64,000 nt of DNA, taken from the NCBI GenBank assembly GCA_031771865.1, contig JASISA010000042.1:1171501-1235500 (forward strand), written 5' to 3'. The notes under the pieces are model-generated. The model searched no databases, was not told the DNA's origin, and saw only the letters and a list, made by a program, of their open reading frames with translations. Source of the DNA: Nothophaeocryptopus gaeumannii (taxonomy: Eukaryota > Ascomycota > Dothideomycetes > Mycosphaerellales > Mycosphaerellaceae). The position numbers and the translations under genes are program-made. Every line of letters begins with the position of its first letter. Position 1 is the first letter of the stretch. Below, piece by piece: positions 32,526 to 42,529 of the stretch.

Positions 32526-34188
32526 CTACTGCCCGTATATCCCACTCCCCTGCAACGTCTCAAACGGAAAGAAAACCTGCGGTTTTCCACTCGTGATTGT
32601 TACGCCCAGATTCCCTCTACTATCAGCACTCTTCGCCGAACAACTCAAAATCTCCATCAATTTCTGTCCTCCCGTGAATCCGGAATTCTTCGCATCGACG
32701 GTGATGCTGAAAGAGTCACCCATAGAAGAACTCCCCCGATTCGTGAATACACCGACGATCTGAGAACCTGGGACGCCTTTCCTCATGACGATGGTTTTTG
32801 AGTCGCTATATATTGGCCTGGCGTTATACGTGAGATACTCATGGTCAGATTTAATCGCCCAAGAGCGGATAGCGTTGAGTTTGGTGATGTGGATGTAGAG
32901 TTCTGATTTCTGATTATAGGAGCTGGTCCAGAGAGCTTCTCGATTATTGGGGACACCCGCACCGCTGAATTTCTGTTCTTGGCCTTGGTAGACGATCGGA
33001 ATTCCGTCGGCCAGCATGTGGAAAGCGATGGCGTTGTGTATCAGAGAGATGTCGCTGGTCATAGAAGGGAAGCGAGGGTTATCGTGATTTTCGATGAAGG
33101 ATGCTAGGAGGGTGACGTCTTTGCAGGTTCCGGATTTCATGGTGTTGATGCCGTTTACTAGGTTTTGAATGGACCCCGAGGAGTTTTGGAAAGCTTGGAT
33201 GATCCAGTAGTGAGTAGGGTAGTTCATCAGGCCCGTGAGGTAGTTCTGGTACGGACACATGACGTTAGGGTCTCCTTGCCAGACTTCACCTAGGACGTGC
33301 ATGCCGCCTGCCGCGGATTGGAACCCAGACCAGAAGTCTTGATTGATTTGATAGGCTGTGTCTATTCGAAGACCGTCGATGGAATAGTTTGACACCATCT
33401 GCGAGATCCATATATTCCACATGTCGGCGACATCTGAATCTTCCGTGCGGAGGTCCGGTAAAGAGACGGTGTCGGAGCCAATCCAGCATTCTTTAATTGA
33501 CGTGTCGTTATTGTAGTCGATCTCACAGGGTGTATGAAAGTAGGATTGTTTATTGAATGGGTTGAACTTGCTATAGTCGACGGTTGCCCGGGAGGAATAG
33601 GAGCCCATATGATTAGGCACAACGTCGAGCATGAGGTACTTGATGCAATATCAGTCATCCGCGCAGTGCATAGCGGCAGTCAGATCTCACCATTCCCCTG
33701 CCATGTAATTCATCGGACAAAGCTCTCAGATCTGATGCCGTTCCGAACTTCGGGTTGATTGAATATACATCCTGGGCCCACTTGAAACGGTCAGTAAGTT
33801 CTTTCGACAATGTCTTGAAGTCGGATGATTGCTTACGTAGCCATGGTAAGAATTTCCGTCATTCGTCCGTCCGATCGGATTTTTGACAACGGGCGAGATC
33901 CAGATCTTCAGATGTTCCTGATCAGCACTGGCATACCCTAATTTAGCAGCTTTATCGACCTACTGCAGTGAATCCCATTTGCTGGATGTAATCGAGACGA
34001 TTGACGAGGCCTTGAAACGTTCCTCCGCAATAGTCGTCCAAGTGTCCACACGCCGTGGTCGAGCCATCTGTCTTAGCAAAACGGTCGGTGACGACTTGAT
34101 AGATCGATTGAGCTCGCCATTCCGCAGGTGAGAGACCAGCTACGAGGCTGACGAGCGAGAGCATGCAGGCGAACCAAGACAAAGCCAT
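32526..34188 (-). CDS. Secreted alpha-amylase, GH13 (TAKA-amylase type)
   Basis: Hydrolyses internal alpha-1,4 bonds of starch. Four exons (34188-33964, 33905-33837, 33780-33691, 33638-32526) give 498 residues, the usual TAKA-type length, with no starch-binding module. A signal peptide (MALSWFACMLSLVSLVAGLS) marks export. Conserved regions: GFTAIWISPVV, NSYHGYWAQDVYSINPKFG, DVVPNHMG (region I), DGLRID with nucleophile D221 (region II), GEVWQG with acid/base E246 (region III), and FIENHDNPRF with D314 (region IV). The residues after the nucleophile read AYQ, where TAKA-amylase has VKH, so the +2 subsite Lys/His pair is replaced. A TATA-like GTATAACAT lies about 80 bp upstream of the ATG on the coding strand. 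Confidence 0.93.
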
Positions 34189-35478
34189 AGTGAATGAGGA
34201 CAGGGGTGACGAGGCACTGGAATGTAAGGGACCGTGGTTTCTTTTGGAAGTGGGCAGCCGCTGGCATGTTATACTTGCCCTCAGCCCGCCGCACTGGGCA
34301 ACCACACATGTGTGCATGAGAAGCATGATAGTCCCAGATGAACCCACGGTGCGGATGCATTGTGTGAAGGTCTTCGTTTCCAGAAGAGATGTCCTCCCTG
34401 TCCAAACGGTCACTAGGATGGATTCACCACTTGCGTGAGCTGTTGAGGCGAGCTGGCCCCACCGCCAATGCGAGGCCTCATGATCCAAGCAACTGCGGTC
34501 AGCTTCGCAGGGTGTCGAATCATGCTTTCCTTGGCTCGTACAAGTCAACGAAGATTGACGATCTTAGACTTTCACGCACCAGGGCAAGGAGTCCGAGGAC
34601 CTGGTGCCTGTCCTTCATGCCTGCCGGTTCGACATGGCAACGAACGATCTCGTAATGTCTCAGAGGGCAGAGGTCGCAATCTCTGGATGTTCGGACAGTT
34701 CCTTGGATGATGACACGCACTATAGCTGATCTGAGGCATGATCTATTCCTTATGCATGTCCCTCTGACGGCGCCTGTCAGCCCCACTGGGGTTCAATAGT
34801 TTCGGAGACATGTGAGACATAGCCGCATCTGCTATAAGGCTCTATGCGGGGATGAAGCCAGATCGGGTCTGCAGGCTCACACTCGAGATGTCCGAAGAAC
34901 AACAACTTTGTTCTGTGACACTGGAGCCAAACACCCGGAGCTGGCGGAAGTCCGTAAATTCCGAGTACTGTATACCTTCCCACTACTCCGGGGTGTGAAG
35001 CGTGAAGTCGATTGCCAGGCAGCCATTGCATATGATTCTTGACCGCTTCGTACACGCTCGTTCACTGCGCCCGCGAGCCTCCGCACACACGAAGGTCCCT
35101 CAGCGGTAAGCAAGCTCAGCAGGCGCCCTCCTCTATTCGAAGGGTCGCAAGGTGGTACATTATCGGCGGCTGGACATGGTAGAGCTGGATTCGACCTGGA
35201 GTGTCGCACAGTCGCGAAGAGGTCCACATTCCAGTAGACATCGGCTGCTCTCAGGGCTGGCATCTCCGACATTCCGGGTGGTATGCGAGGTGGCGGAATA
35301 AGATGGCCATCAGATCTGGAGGAATACACGAAGGAAAGACATGGAAAGACAATGTCTTGGTGTAGGCGAAGAGTGAAGCTTGGAGAGAGTGACAGGAAGA
35401 AGAAGAAGAAGCAGGAGTCCGTGCGCACGCGAATACTTGCTCACTGAACGCGTCGTCTTCGATAAAGCAACAACGAAA
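34189..35478. other. Long region without a supported gene
   Basis: About 1.3 kb including the amylase promoter on its left. A minus-strand frame at 34877-35428 begins with a homopolymeric Phe run coded by a (GAA)n microsatellite near 35395-35413 and has no domain, so it is not called. Nothing else convincing was seen. Confidence 0.45.
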
Positions 35479-35778
35479 TCAAACAACATAATATGAACAA
35501 CTTACTGCTCTCAAACTGTTTCTGTAATCCAATTCCTCTGCAGTCTTCCGGCGTCGCCAATGTCGAAGACGCTCAAATACGCCCCAGAGTGTATAGCCTA
35601 TTACCGAGGGAGCGAAAAGCCCCAAGAGACAGACCAGACTGCAGTATTCCTTGGGAAATCGATCGAAAAAGGCTCCTCTCGCCGCTTGATGAGCATGATG
35701 TACGGGCAGCTTACACCCGATCCGTTCCGCCTGCTCCGGAGATGGTCTACTGCCAATAGCCGTCGACTCGTTTGACAC
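35479..35778 (-). pseudogene. Open frame with one membrane helix, possibly an exon remnant
   Basis: A 99-codon open frame without any ATG. It contains GAFFDRFPKEYCSLVC running into a hydrophobic segment (SLVCLLGLFAPSVIGYTLWGVF) and a basic tail (ERLRHWRRRKTAEELDYR). It runs into a good splice donor (GTAAGT) near 35508. This could be an internal exon of a gene whose other parts are lost or unrecognised. No family was recognised. It is listed as a probable remnant because it borders a decayed island. Confidence 0.3.
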
Positions 35779-36084
35779 AAAGTGCTCACAATAATGTGGT
35801 TTTTTTATATGGAACGGCTGGCCTGAAGCTGCACGACTATGCCTTCAGTCGCGAGGAGTATACTCAGCCGTAGGGAGGGCGCATGAGGGAACCCGATCGC
35901 TCCTGACTTCCTCGAAGCAATTGTGGCCGCCTGTAGCAAGTCATGTACGCCAAGCACTAGCAATCAGTCTGCTCATATTCAACATGGCTTTTCACAACTT
36001 GCACAAAGTGCCAGATCGGGTTCTATTCATTGCATGTCTCCGCGACACATTCGTTCTCGGGCTCGTGGTGCATGATGGTGCGAC

Positions 36085-36310
36085 TGTGGGGAGTTATATC
36101 TGTTTGGATAGTGAAGAGCCTGGATATCCGACGGGGTTTTGAATTGGATTGGGGTTTGCGGCAGCGACTCTGGTTTGTGTGGTGGTTTTGCAGGTGAGTT
36201 ATTGGCGGATTAATCACCAGAGGGATGGGTTGAGTGAGGACGAGGCGAGTAATGATGAGCAGCTTGCGAGGATGCGGGATAAGAGTCCGTTCTTTAGGTA
36301 TAAGTACTAG
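36085..36310 (+). pseudogene. 3' remnant of an MFS transporter (allantoate permease/Dal5-like)
   Basis: The last about 70 codons of a major facilitator transporter are recognisable: VGSYICLDSEEPGYPTGF, then an in-frame TGA at 36140-36142, then IGLGFAAATLVCVVVLQVSYWRIN (last membrane helix) and DGLSEDEAS ... DEQLARMRDKSPFFRYKY ending in TAG. The tail (stop codon aside) closely follows the C-terminus of Dal5-type anion/vitamin symporters in ascomycetes (YPTGF ... RDKSPFFRY). Nothing of the preceding 11 helices is visible upstream, so the gene is truncated as well as interrupted. The TGA could come from TGG by a G-to-A change. Confidence 0.75.
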
Positions 36311-36514
36311 ATAGATGGGTCATTGATGGGAGGGGTTCGTTGATGGGAGGTTCGAGAGAGATGATTTGATGACCGACAGACAGATTGTAAATTCTGTATA
36401 AAGACGTTTCATTGTCCATGCCATAACGTGAAGTATGCAGAAACCACAAAGGATGCATGTGCACATTGCTCGCTAAACCGCACACCAATACATTAACGTC
36501 ATGGCCACTATTCA

Positions 36515-38711
36515 TCACTTCTGACTCCAAGCACTCCCCCTCCTCCCCTGTCCCTCCCACTCATGCACATGTCTCGTCCTCTGCTTCAACCCCGGAAACA
36601 TCGCCTGCGCCGGACTCAACCAACCACCCCCCATAGCCGCCGGCACAAGTTCACTCACACTCGTACCCGAAGGAAACAACCTCTCAGCCTCTTTCTTCTC
36701 CGCCTTGGCCGCACGAGCCGCCACAGCCTCATCATCAGAAAGCGCCACGCTATAAGCAGGATTACTCGGATCACCCAAAGCAGCCTTCGAACCCCCGGGT
36801 GGTTCGATAGGTATCCTTCGCATAGTTTGAAGGAGTTCGACCATGAATTTATTCCGACGATGGGCGCGAAGGGTTTCATTTGCCCAGTTGGATTTATGGC
36901 GGATTTCCACTCTTAGGTCCAGATGTTTCATATCTCCTACACTAAGGAGTTCACTGTCGAGGTCCGGTTGGAAATCGCGACGATTGTCGGGAGCTGCGAC
37001 GAACTTCTCGAGTTCGGAGCGGAGGGCGAGGATATCTTCCATTTTGGTGGTGACGGCGACGGAAAGGGTCATGCGTTCTTTCATTTGGCGGCTGCGGGTG
37101 ACATTTTCGATCCAGAGGTTGTTGGCGACGTTATCTGCGGAATGGCGTTAGTAATGGAAGGGAGACTGATGAGAGGTGCACACTTACGTGGGATTTGGAC
37201 GAGGCCGTCATTGTCGATGCGAGCAAAGACGCTGTACATCAAGCTGATGTGCTTGACGAGGAGCTCGTGGCGGTCGATTGTTACTCTGTCTCCGACGTCG
37301 TACGGGTGCTTCACACAACTTACCAACGACGACCACGGCACTGAGAAGTCGGTCCAAAACAGCGATCGCTTGAGAGATGTCTTGCATACTGGCCGCGCGA
37401 TCACGACGTTCAGTACCGCAAGACACCACAAGCATTGTCATCTCCTCGAGTGAGACATCCCCGTTGTCGTCACGATCCAGCTGGTGGAAGATCTCCTCTG
37501 CCTCTTCATGTCGGTCTTTACCTAACGCCTCCTCGATGTCCTTCTTGTACAATGCGTCGTGACCCGCAGCAGTGAAAGAGAGCCACAGACGTCGGGCGAG
37601 CGCTTTCGATGCGCGTTCGGTTTCCAATGCTTTGAGAACAACGGAGTGGGCGTTGGTCGTGCTGAATAATTGTTGTCCAGTCACGTCACTTGCCATCGCA
37701 CCGAAAGCGGCTGTGACCTTGTCACGGACACGGTGCACATCGTTGAAGATTCTGGTTCGCATACCGGCTTGGGCGAGTTTCGCGCGGACGTCGTTGAGAG
37801 TGCTGCTCTGGATCTCGGCATCTTCAATCTCGAAGTCTTTGCCGAATTCGGGGAAGAGAGTTCTTGAGGCGTCGTACAGCAGGTCGAGAAGTCGAATGAG
37901 CTTCTTGCTCTGGCGAATCTTGCGGTCTTTGCAAAGTCAGTACTTGTCTTGCGCAGTGTTTTGGGTAACGTACCATATTGCTTGCGGTGATAGTTGATGG
38001 AGATCAGCTGCATGAGAGTCTTCTCGACGAGGAAAATGGCGGCGACAATGATGCCCGCCTTCCAGACCATGCGCATTGTGTCGATCCATCCCGCACCTGC
38101 ACAAGCTGCTCCTTGGTCGAAGACGCAGATGACATTGATGGTTGCCAATCCAACGACAGTCCACAGGAACAGCGACATTGGAACTTCCAAAGCCTTCAGC
38201 ACCAGCGAGTATTTGCGGATCCCAGTAGAGATCAGACCGCATGCCGCCTGGAACATGATGGGTAGCGCCTGAGCGATGAGCTTGCACACCCACAAAGCCA
38301 GCCAGAGAATCTCGATCCAGATGAAAAGTCCAAGCAGCCTGATTCCACCGGCGCGTGCATCGGATTTCATAGTAGCGGTAACCACAAGCGGAATCGCGAG
38401 GACAGCGGCGACTGGCAGGATATACAAGGCATATCGAGTAATGACGGACGCTGAGTGTATCTTCCACAGGAAGTTGCCAATCTTTGTTAGAACATCCTCT
38501 TCAGCATCGTACGCCAACACTTCAGCAGCAGTTTTCCCAATGTCGGCGTCAACATTGAGGCTGCCTGTAGTCCTTCGGCGTCCAACATAGGTCGGTCTGT
38601 CGAAGGGTCCAGTGCTGTGACAGTCACAGCTGGCTTCTTGTCGGTTTGTGCCTCCAGGTCCCACTCATTGGTGACCTCCCGAATGACGGTGATGTCCTGA
38701 TCCATCCCCAT
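36515..38711 (-). pseudogene. MscS-family mechanosensitive channel with EF-hand, pore helix deleted
   Basis: Fungal MscS channels of the Msy1/Msy2 type release ions in response to membrane tension at the ER or cell membrane and carry an EF-hand. Retained parts, in order: N-terminal region, helices VITRYALYILPVAAVLAIPLV, LLGLFIWIEILWLALWVCKL, VLKALEVPMSLFLWTVVGLA and AGIIVAAIFLVEKTLMQLIS, then HRKQY. After an intron (37973-37927) come LLDLLYDASRTLFPEF, EF-hand loop DRDDNGDVSLEE, and SQAIAVLDRLLSAVVVV. Next should come about 40 residues with the pore-lining helix; instead the sequence jumps, in another frame, to VKHPYDVGDRVTI, then after an intron (37187-37135) NVANNLWIENVTRSRQM to the stop. 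The N-terminal exon joint (about 38664-38615) is uncertain. Confidence 0.8.
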
Positions 38712-39799
38712 CTTTGCTGTCCCTCAAGGGCCTTTGATGAATAGACAGAGCAGGGTGAACGAGAAGAGGCACAAACACGACGCCACGAGAAGGTGATAGA
38801 GGGGATTGAAACGCCCGCAAGCCATAGCCTGGGCACTGCTCATCTTATTAAGATCAGTGTACAACCAGCTCTCGCGGTATGCTTCACGATAGTGCCGTTC
38901 TCGACCACATCGACTTGCATCGAGCCACGTGCTAGAGAAGGTCCTGAGGCCTGTTGTGGAAGGCTTGTTCCGATATGGAACCAATTGCATGTCGAAGAGC
39001 TTCGGCTATCAACAGGTGAGGTGCCAGATCCAGACACGCTTCTGTGAAGAGGGAAAGCTACACACGGGCAGTCCGCATGGAAGCTGTGGAGCGTCCGCTG
39101 AAGAGAAGTCGGTTGTGATGTGGTGTCGCTGGAGGCACGCCATGGCTGAGACAGGCCAATGGCACTGGACGGGCCGTTGGGAGCCAGTCCTGTCATGACA
39201 GCCGAGGGGCCTCAGCCCTGCCTAGAAGAGTGGCCAGACGGGGAGATGTTTCTCGTGCAACACCTCTTTTGGCTTGGAGAGCTCTGCTTTCCGCGGTTCG
39301 CGTTCGGTGTGTGCCCGCCTGCTACCAGGTCTTGCATACAGCGATGTAGAGTTGTCAGGTCATGGTGTGGGACAAGAGCTGGCGCCACGCCTCTTCCATG
39401 CAGTCGACTGCTGCCGCGTCGTGTTCATGAGGCATTCTCGGTTGACTTCGGTCCATAGACGGGCAGACAAATGTTCGCTTGAGCTGGTGAGTGTCTTTCC
39501 GGAAGAGATGGTGTATGTTGATAATGATGTGGTTGTGATGGATATGGAGGAGAGAGTCCTCCTGAGGTGGCATCGATGCCAAGCCAAGCCAGATGGCAGG
39601 CCCCGTGCATTTTGGCTGCACCAAGTCCGTTTCCAGCTTCGTCTTGAAATTTCCCCTAGAGCTATACTACTCTTGTCACTCTTGTCACTCTTGTGGCTGG
39701 CTGAATGGACAGTGGAACTCGCACGGGAGCTTGGGTGCCTCTATTCTTACGCTGTTGCGAAAGCAGAGTCTATTCGCCCTCTACGCCCCCGTGGAGCTG
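38712..39799. other. Region without a supported gene
   Basis: About 1.1 kb between the MscS start and the OPT-like relic. Frames on both strands are short or biased. A 12-bp imperfect tandem run (CTTGTCACT copies, about 39671-39702) is present. Parts may be unrecognisably decayed upstream sequence of the OPT relic. Confidence 0.4.
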
Positions 39800-40354
39800 A
39801 TACTACAGGCCGCAAACAGTTCAGGGCTCTGGCAATCGTGTTCTTGTTGAGCCTTGTGTACGTCGTTGTCAAACAATATGCGCCAGGGATTCTGTTCGAC
39901 TGGTACCCGTTCTGGTGGATTATACCTGGGGGTGAGTTTGCAATTGCTCTGGCTTATAATGGTTATACTTGCTGACTCTGATGGTCAACCTTAGTGGCCA
40001 TGCGTCTAGCAATGTCATTAATTGGGGCTTCTTCACCATCGAATGGTTCCCAATGTTCATCGGTACTGGTATGCTCATCGACCTCAACGTGGCTGGCTCG
40101 ATTGTCTTGGGCTACATCATCGAGTATGAAACCATTGGCCCAGCTCTGGTTCATCAGGGCGTAGCTATCGGCACTTCGATGAGCGAAGCATACCCGGATT
40201 TGATAAACTTCAAGGGGACACAAAGCCACGGCCTGATCAACGCAGGCTCCTCTGGCCAGCAATCATTGTGGGCATTGTCGCTAGTATGACGGACTTGAGA
40301 CGTCGCTGGCGAGGAATCTCGAAAGCAGCTATAGTGACGTGGCACAAGGCATGA
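39800..40354 (+). pseudogene. OPT-family oligopeptide/siderophore transporter relic
   Basis: Three consecutive segments in different frames match the C-terminal half of OPT transporters. The first is GRKQFRALAIVFLLSLVYVVVK followed by DWYPFWWIIP. After an intron-like gap (GTGAGT near 39932, CTTAG near 39994) comes INWGFFTIEWFPMFIGTGML with NVAGSIVLGYIIEYETIGPALVHQGVAIG. In yet another frame follows QRRLLWPAIIVGIVASMTDL, matching the family's LLWP motif, ending at a TGA at 40352-40354. At least two frame breaks and loss of the N-terminal half make it a pseudogene. Confidence 0.65.
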
Positions 40355-40857
40355 AAGCATTACAGCGGCAGGAATCTCTGCACTCTCGTGCCGCCTCGAC
40401 TAAACATGACCCGCCGAGGTAACAATAACAAGTAGATGCATTGGAGTACCGCAGACGTAGATGGTAGAAAAGCATCAGTCTTGTTGTTTGAGCAAAGGTT
40501 AATAGAAGTGTGAAGGGGAGAGCGAAGCGCAAGGCGATGACCATCTTCAAGCCTAAGGCCAACAGATACTAAGCAAGTGATGCCTCGATTGTAGCCTGCG
40601 AATACTGTGCCTTAGCAGCAAAGAGCAAACTTATTGCGCCCTTCATTTACACCGATCTAGAAGACGAGAGCGAGATGCCGATATCGCGCCGGATTGGGAT
40701 TCACGGCAGCGACGCATAGAACCGATTGCTATTGCACATGCGACGTAAAAGCAGCGAATACCGGGTTTGACTTTACCTCTATCCTAGTTTCACAACTTCG
40801 CCAGTTTCAGTCGTCTGCCGCATCGTCCCGGCTGAGGTTTCGTCGAGGGTTGAAATT

Positions 40858-40866
40858 CTATATAAG
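40858..40866 (+). promoter_or_regulatory. TATA box of the secreted-peptide relic
   Basis: CTATATAAG is a near-consensus TATA element lying about 70 bp upstream of the codon that should start the cysteine-rich peptide gene. Its position supports the idea that this was a transcribed gene. Confidence 0.55.
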
Positions 40867-40936
40867 TTAACATACAACGCATCAGCTCGCATACGCACTA
40901 CACTATCCACTCAAATCTCACCGAAACCTACAAAAT

Positions 40937-41178
40937 ATAAAGTTCCACCTCCCAACCCTCCTCCTCGCTATCCTCCCCTACGTCCGCGCTGATTGCTACC
41001 CACTAGGCAATGACAATTATGCCGCATGCTTGTACTTCTGCAAAACTACTCCGATGTTGTCAATTGTTGAAAGGGACGGTTGTAAAACCGAGCTTTGCAA
41101 CACTTGCACGTAAGTCAATACGATGAGATTTGTAGCTAGGGTAACGAGGGTTGATACTAATGTTTGTGAAGCACATAA
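40937..41178 (+). pseudogene. Small secreted six-cysteine protein gene with start codon ATA
   Basis: From the expected start the frame encodes a 59-residue preprotein. It has a clear signal-peptide pattern (basic residue, then LPTLLLAILPYVRA) followed by a mature part of about 40 residues with six cysteines. A 62-nt intron (41110-41171) has a GTAAGT donor and a perfect fungal branch site TACTAAT; the last exon adds two residues and TAA. The codon where ATG is expected reads ATA, and no other in-frame ATG lies upstream before the TATA box. The layout is that of fungal effector-like small secreted proteins; no homologue was recognised and no activity is implied. Loss of the start is a G-to-A change of RIP type. 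Confidence 0.6.
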
Positions 41179-41639
41179 TCGACCAAGGTCGAAAATGATG
41201 CTTAGTGGAGGATGATGCTTGGTCGAGGATGATATTTACCGACGACGGTAATAGAGGAGGAAGATCAGAGGCTAGGCGATGATCGGCTTACAATGGAGCA
41301 ATTTTCGGGTAGCGGGCACACTTGCAGCGAAGATCTGGAAGAGAAAGGGGTGCGCTTCGCATGCATTGCTTTTGGTGCCCGTAGCGGCAGGCATGATCGC
41401 AAATGAGAGAGCATGGCAGAAATCGTCAACGGAGTCTTCGAACTGGCACAAATCGCCGGACCGAAATACTACGGTGCATCGATGGGATGTCCAGCACGCC
41501 AATGCTGAAGAGGACAAAAGTCTGTCTTGCGGTGGTACTGCTACGTATATCCGTCTGTCGCTACTCTCTACAACTTCTTATCAAACTCATTACCCTGCTC
41601 CTTAAGCACCTTCACATCCTCCCCATTCGCCACAACCCA
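41179..41639. other. Intergenic region inside the decayed island
   Basis: About 460 bp with only short frames. No gene or further relic was recognised. Confidence 0.45.
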
Positions 41640-42212
41640 CTTCGAATCCAACGAAAAACGGACTATTATCCGCTTCCCCCGGTCCCTTTCGATTCTCCAC
41701 CTACCGTCCATCTCATTCCCAAAAATGATCAGGGACTTTCATCAAAATACGATATTTCCATCTCCTCATACCGGGGTCTCTCAATCACCTGCTGATGATG
41801 CATGGAAGAACCAGGCCAAACGGCATGGACGCGACCGGTTTCGTTGTTTTTATACCAACATCGGCAGTCGTCTTTCCAGACGGTGTGTTTGATCCATTTC
41901 TTGGACGTGTCCGTTGAACTTATCCGTCACGTCTTGGCGGGAAACCCAAGAGCGGATATTTTCGTTTTGCATTTTTCGGATGATTTGGACGGCGTAATCG
42001 GAGACGGTGTGTAAGGGTCCCATTACGGCCGTAGCTTGTGGTTGTTTGGATCATCTACAGCTTCCAGTCAACGAACTGCCATTTCAACATAGTTTCCGAG
42101 TGTTATGTGACTGACTGTATGTAACATCCTGCTTGACGTTGTAACCAGAGGAGCCCGGCTGCGAGTAGTCAAACCTTTCGCCATCGGCGACTGCATTCAG
42201 ATCTGGAGCCAT
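41640..42212 (-). pseudogene. FAD-dependent (Baeyer-Villiger-type) monooxygenase, internally deleted
   Basis: Both ends of a fungal flavin monooxygenase remain. The N-terminus starts at 42212 (MAPDLNAVADGERFDYSQPG ... SGYNVKQDVTYS) and fades near 42090, where the FAD-binding GxGxxG strand should begin. From about 42035 the C-terminus resumes: GPLHTVSDYAVQIIRKMQ, SWVSRQDVTDKFNGHVQE. After a one-base frame break at the T3 run 41897-41899 comes WIKHTVWKDDC, WYKNNETGRVHAVWPGSS, ERPRYEEMEISYFDESP, then a TGA at 41729-41731 where the family has Trp, then SFLG. The central domains (FAD and NADPH binding, BVMO fingerprint) are gone, probably over 1 kb. Non-functional. Confidence 0.75.
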
Positions 42213-42529
42213 GCGAGTCAAGATCTCCAAAGAATACAAAAGTGCAGTTCAGATCCAGGGGTACCTTAAAATACGGATGAAGTGGCGGGTTTTGAGCTAT
42301 ATATGACAGCCAAAAGGACGTCGTGTCCCTCTTTCTAGCTGTCTAGCCGCGGACCAAACCAATCGCTGCGGCTGCAAGCTTGTAGGGCATCTCTCTTATA
42401 CAAGAACCGGCCACGGATGTGTCGCAACCTGAGCTGGGTCACTCGAAATGACCCCAGTCCACCGGGTTTCAAAAGAAGCATGATTGCCGAGATCTTACGA
42501 TGCATCTTGGCGTGGAAGAGCTGGGCCTT
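42213..42529. other. Spacer between monooxygenase relic and transposon relic
   Basis: About 320 bp of ordinary composition. It would hold the former promoter of the monooxygenase gene. No gene seen. Confidence 0.45.

Noticed and set aside
34877..35428. Minus-strand frame of 183 codons beginning with a Phe run
   Set aside because: The Phe run comes from a (GAA)n microsatellite and the rest has no recognisable domain.
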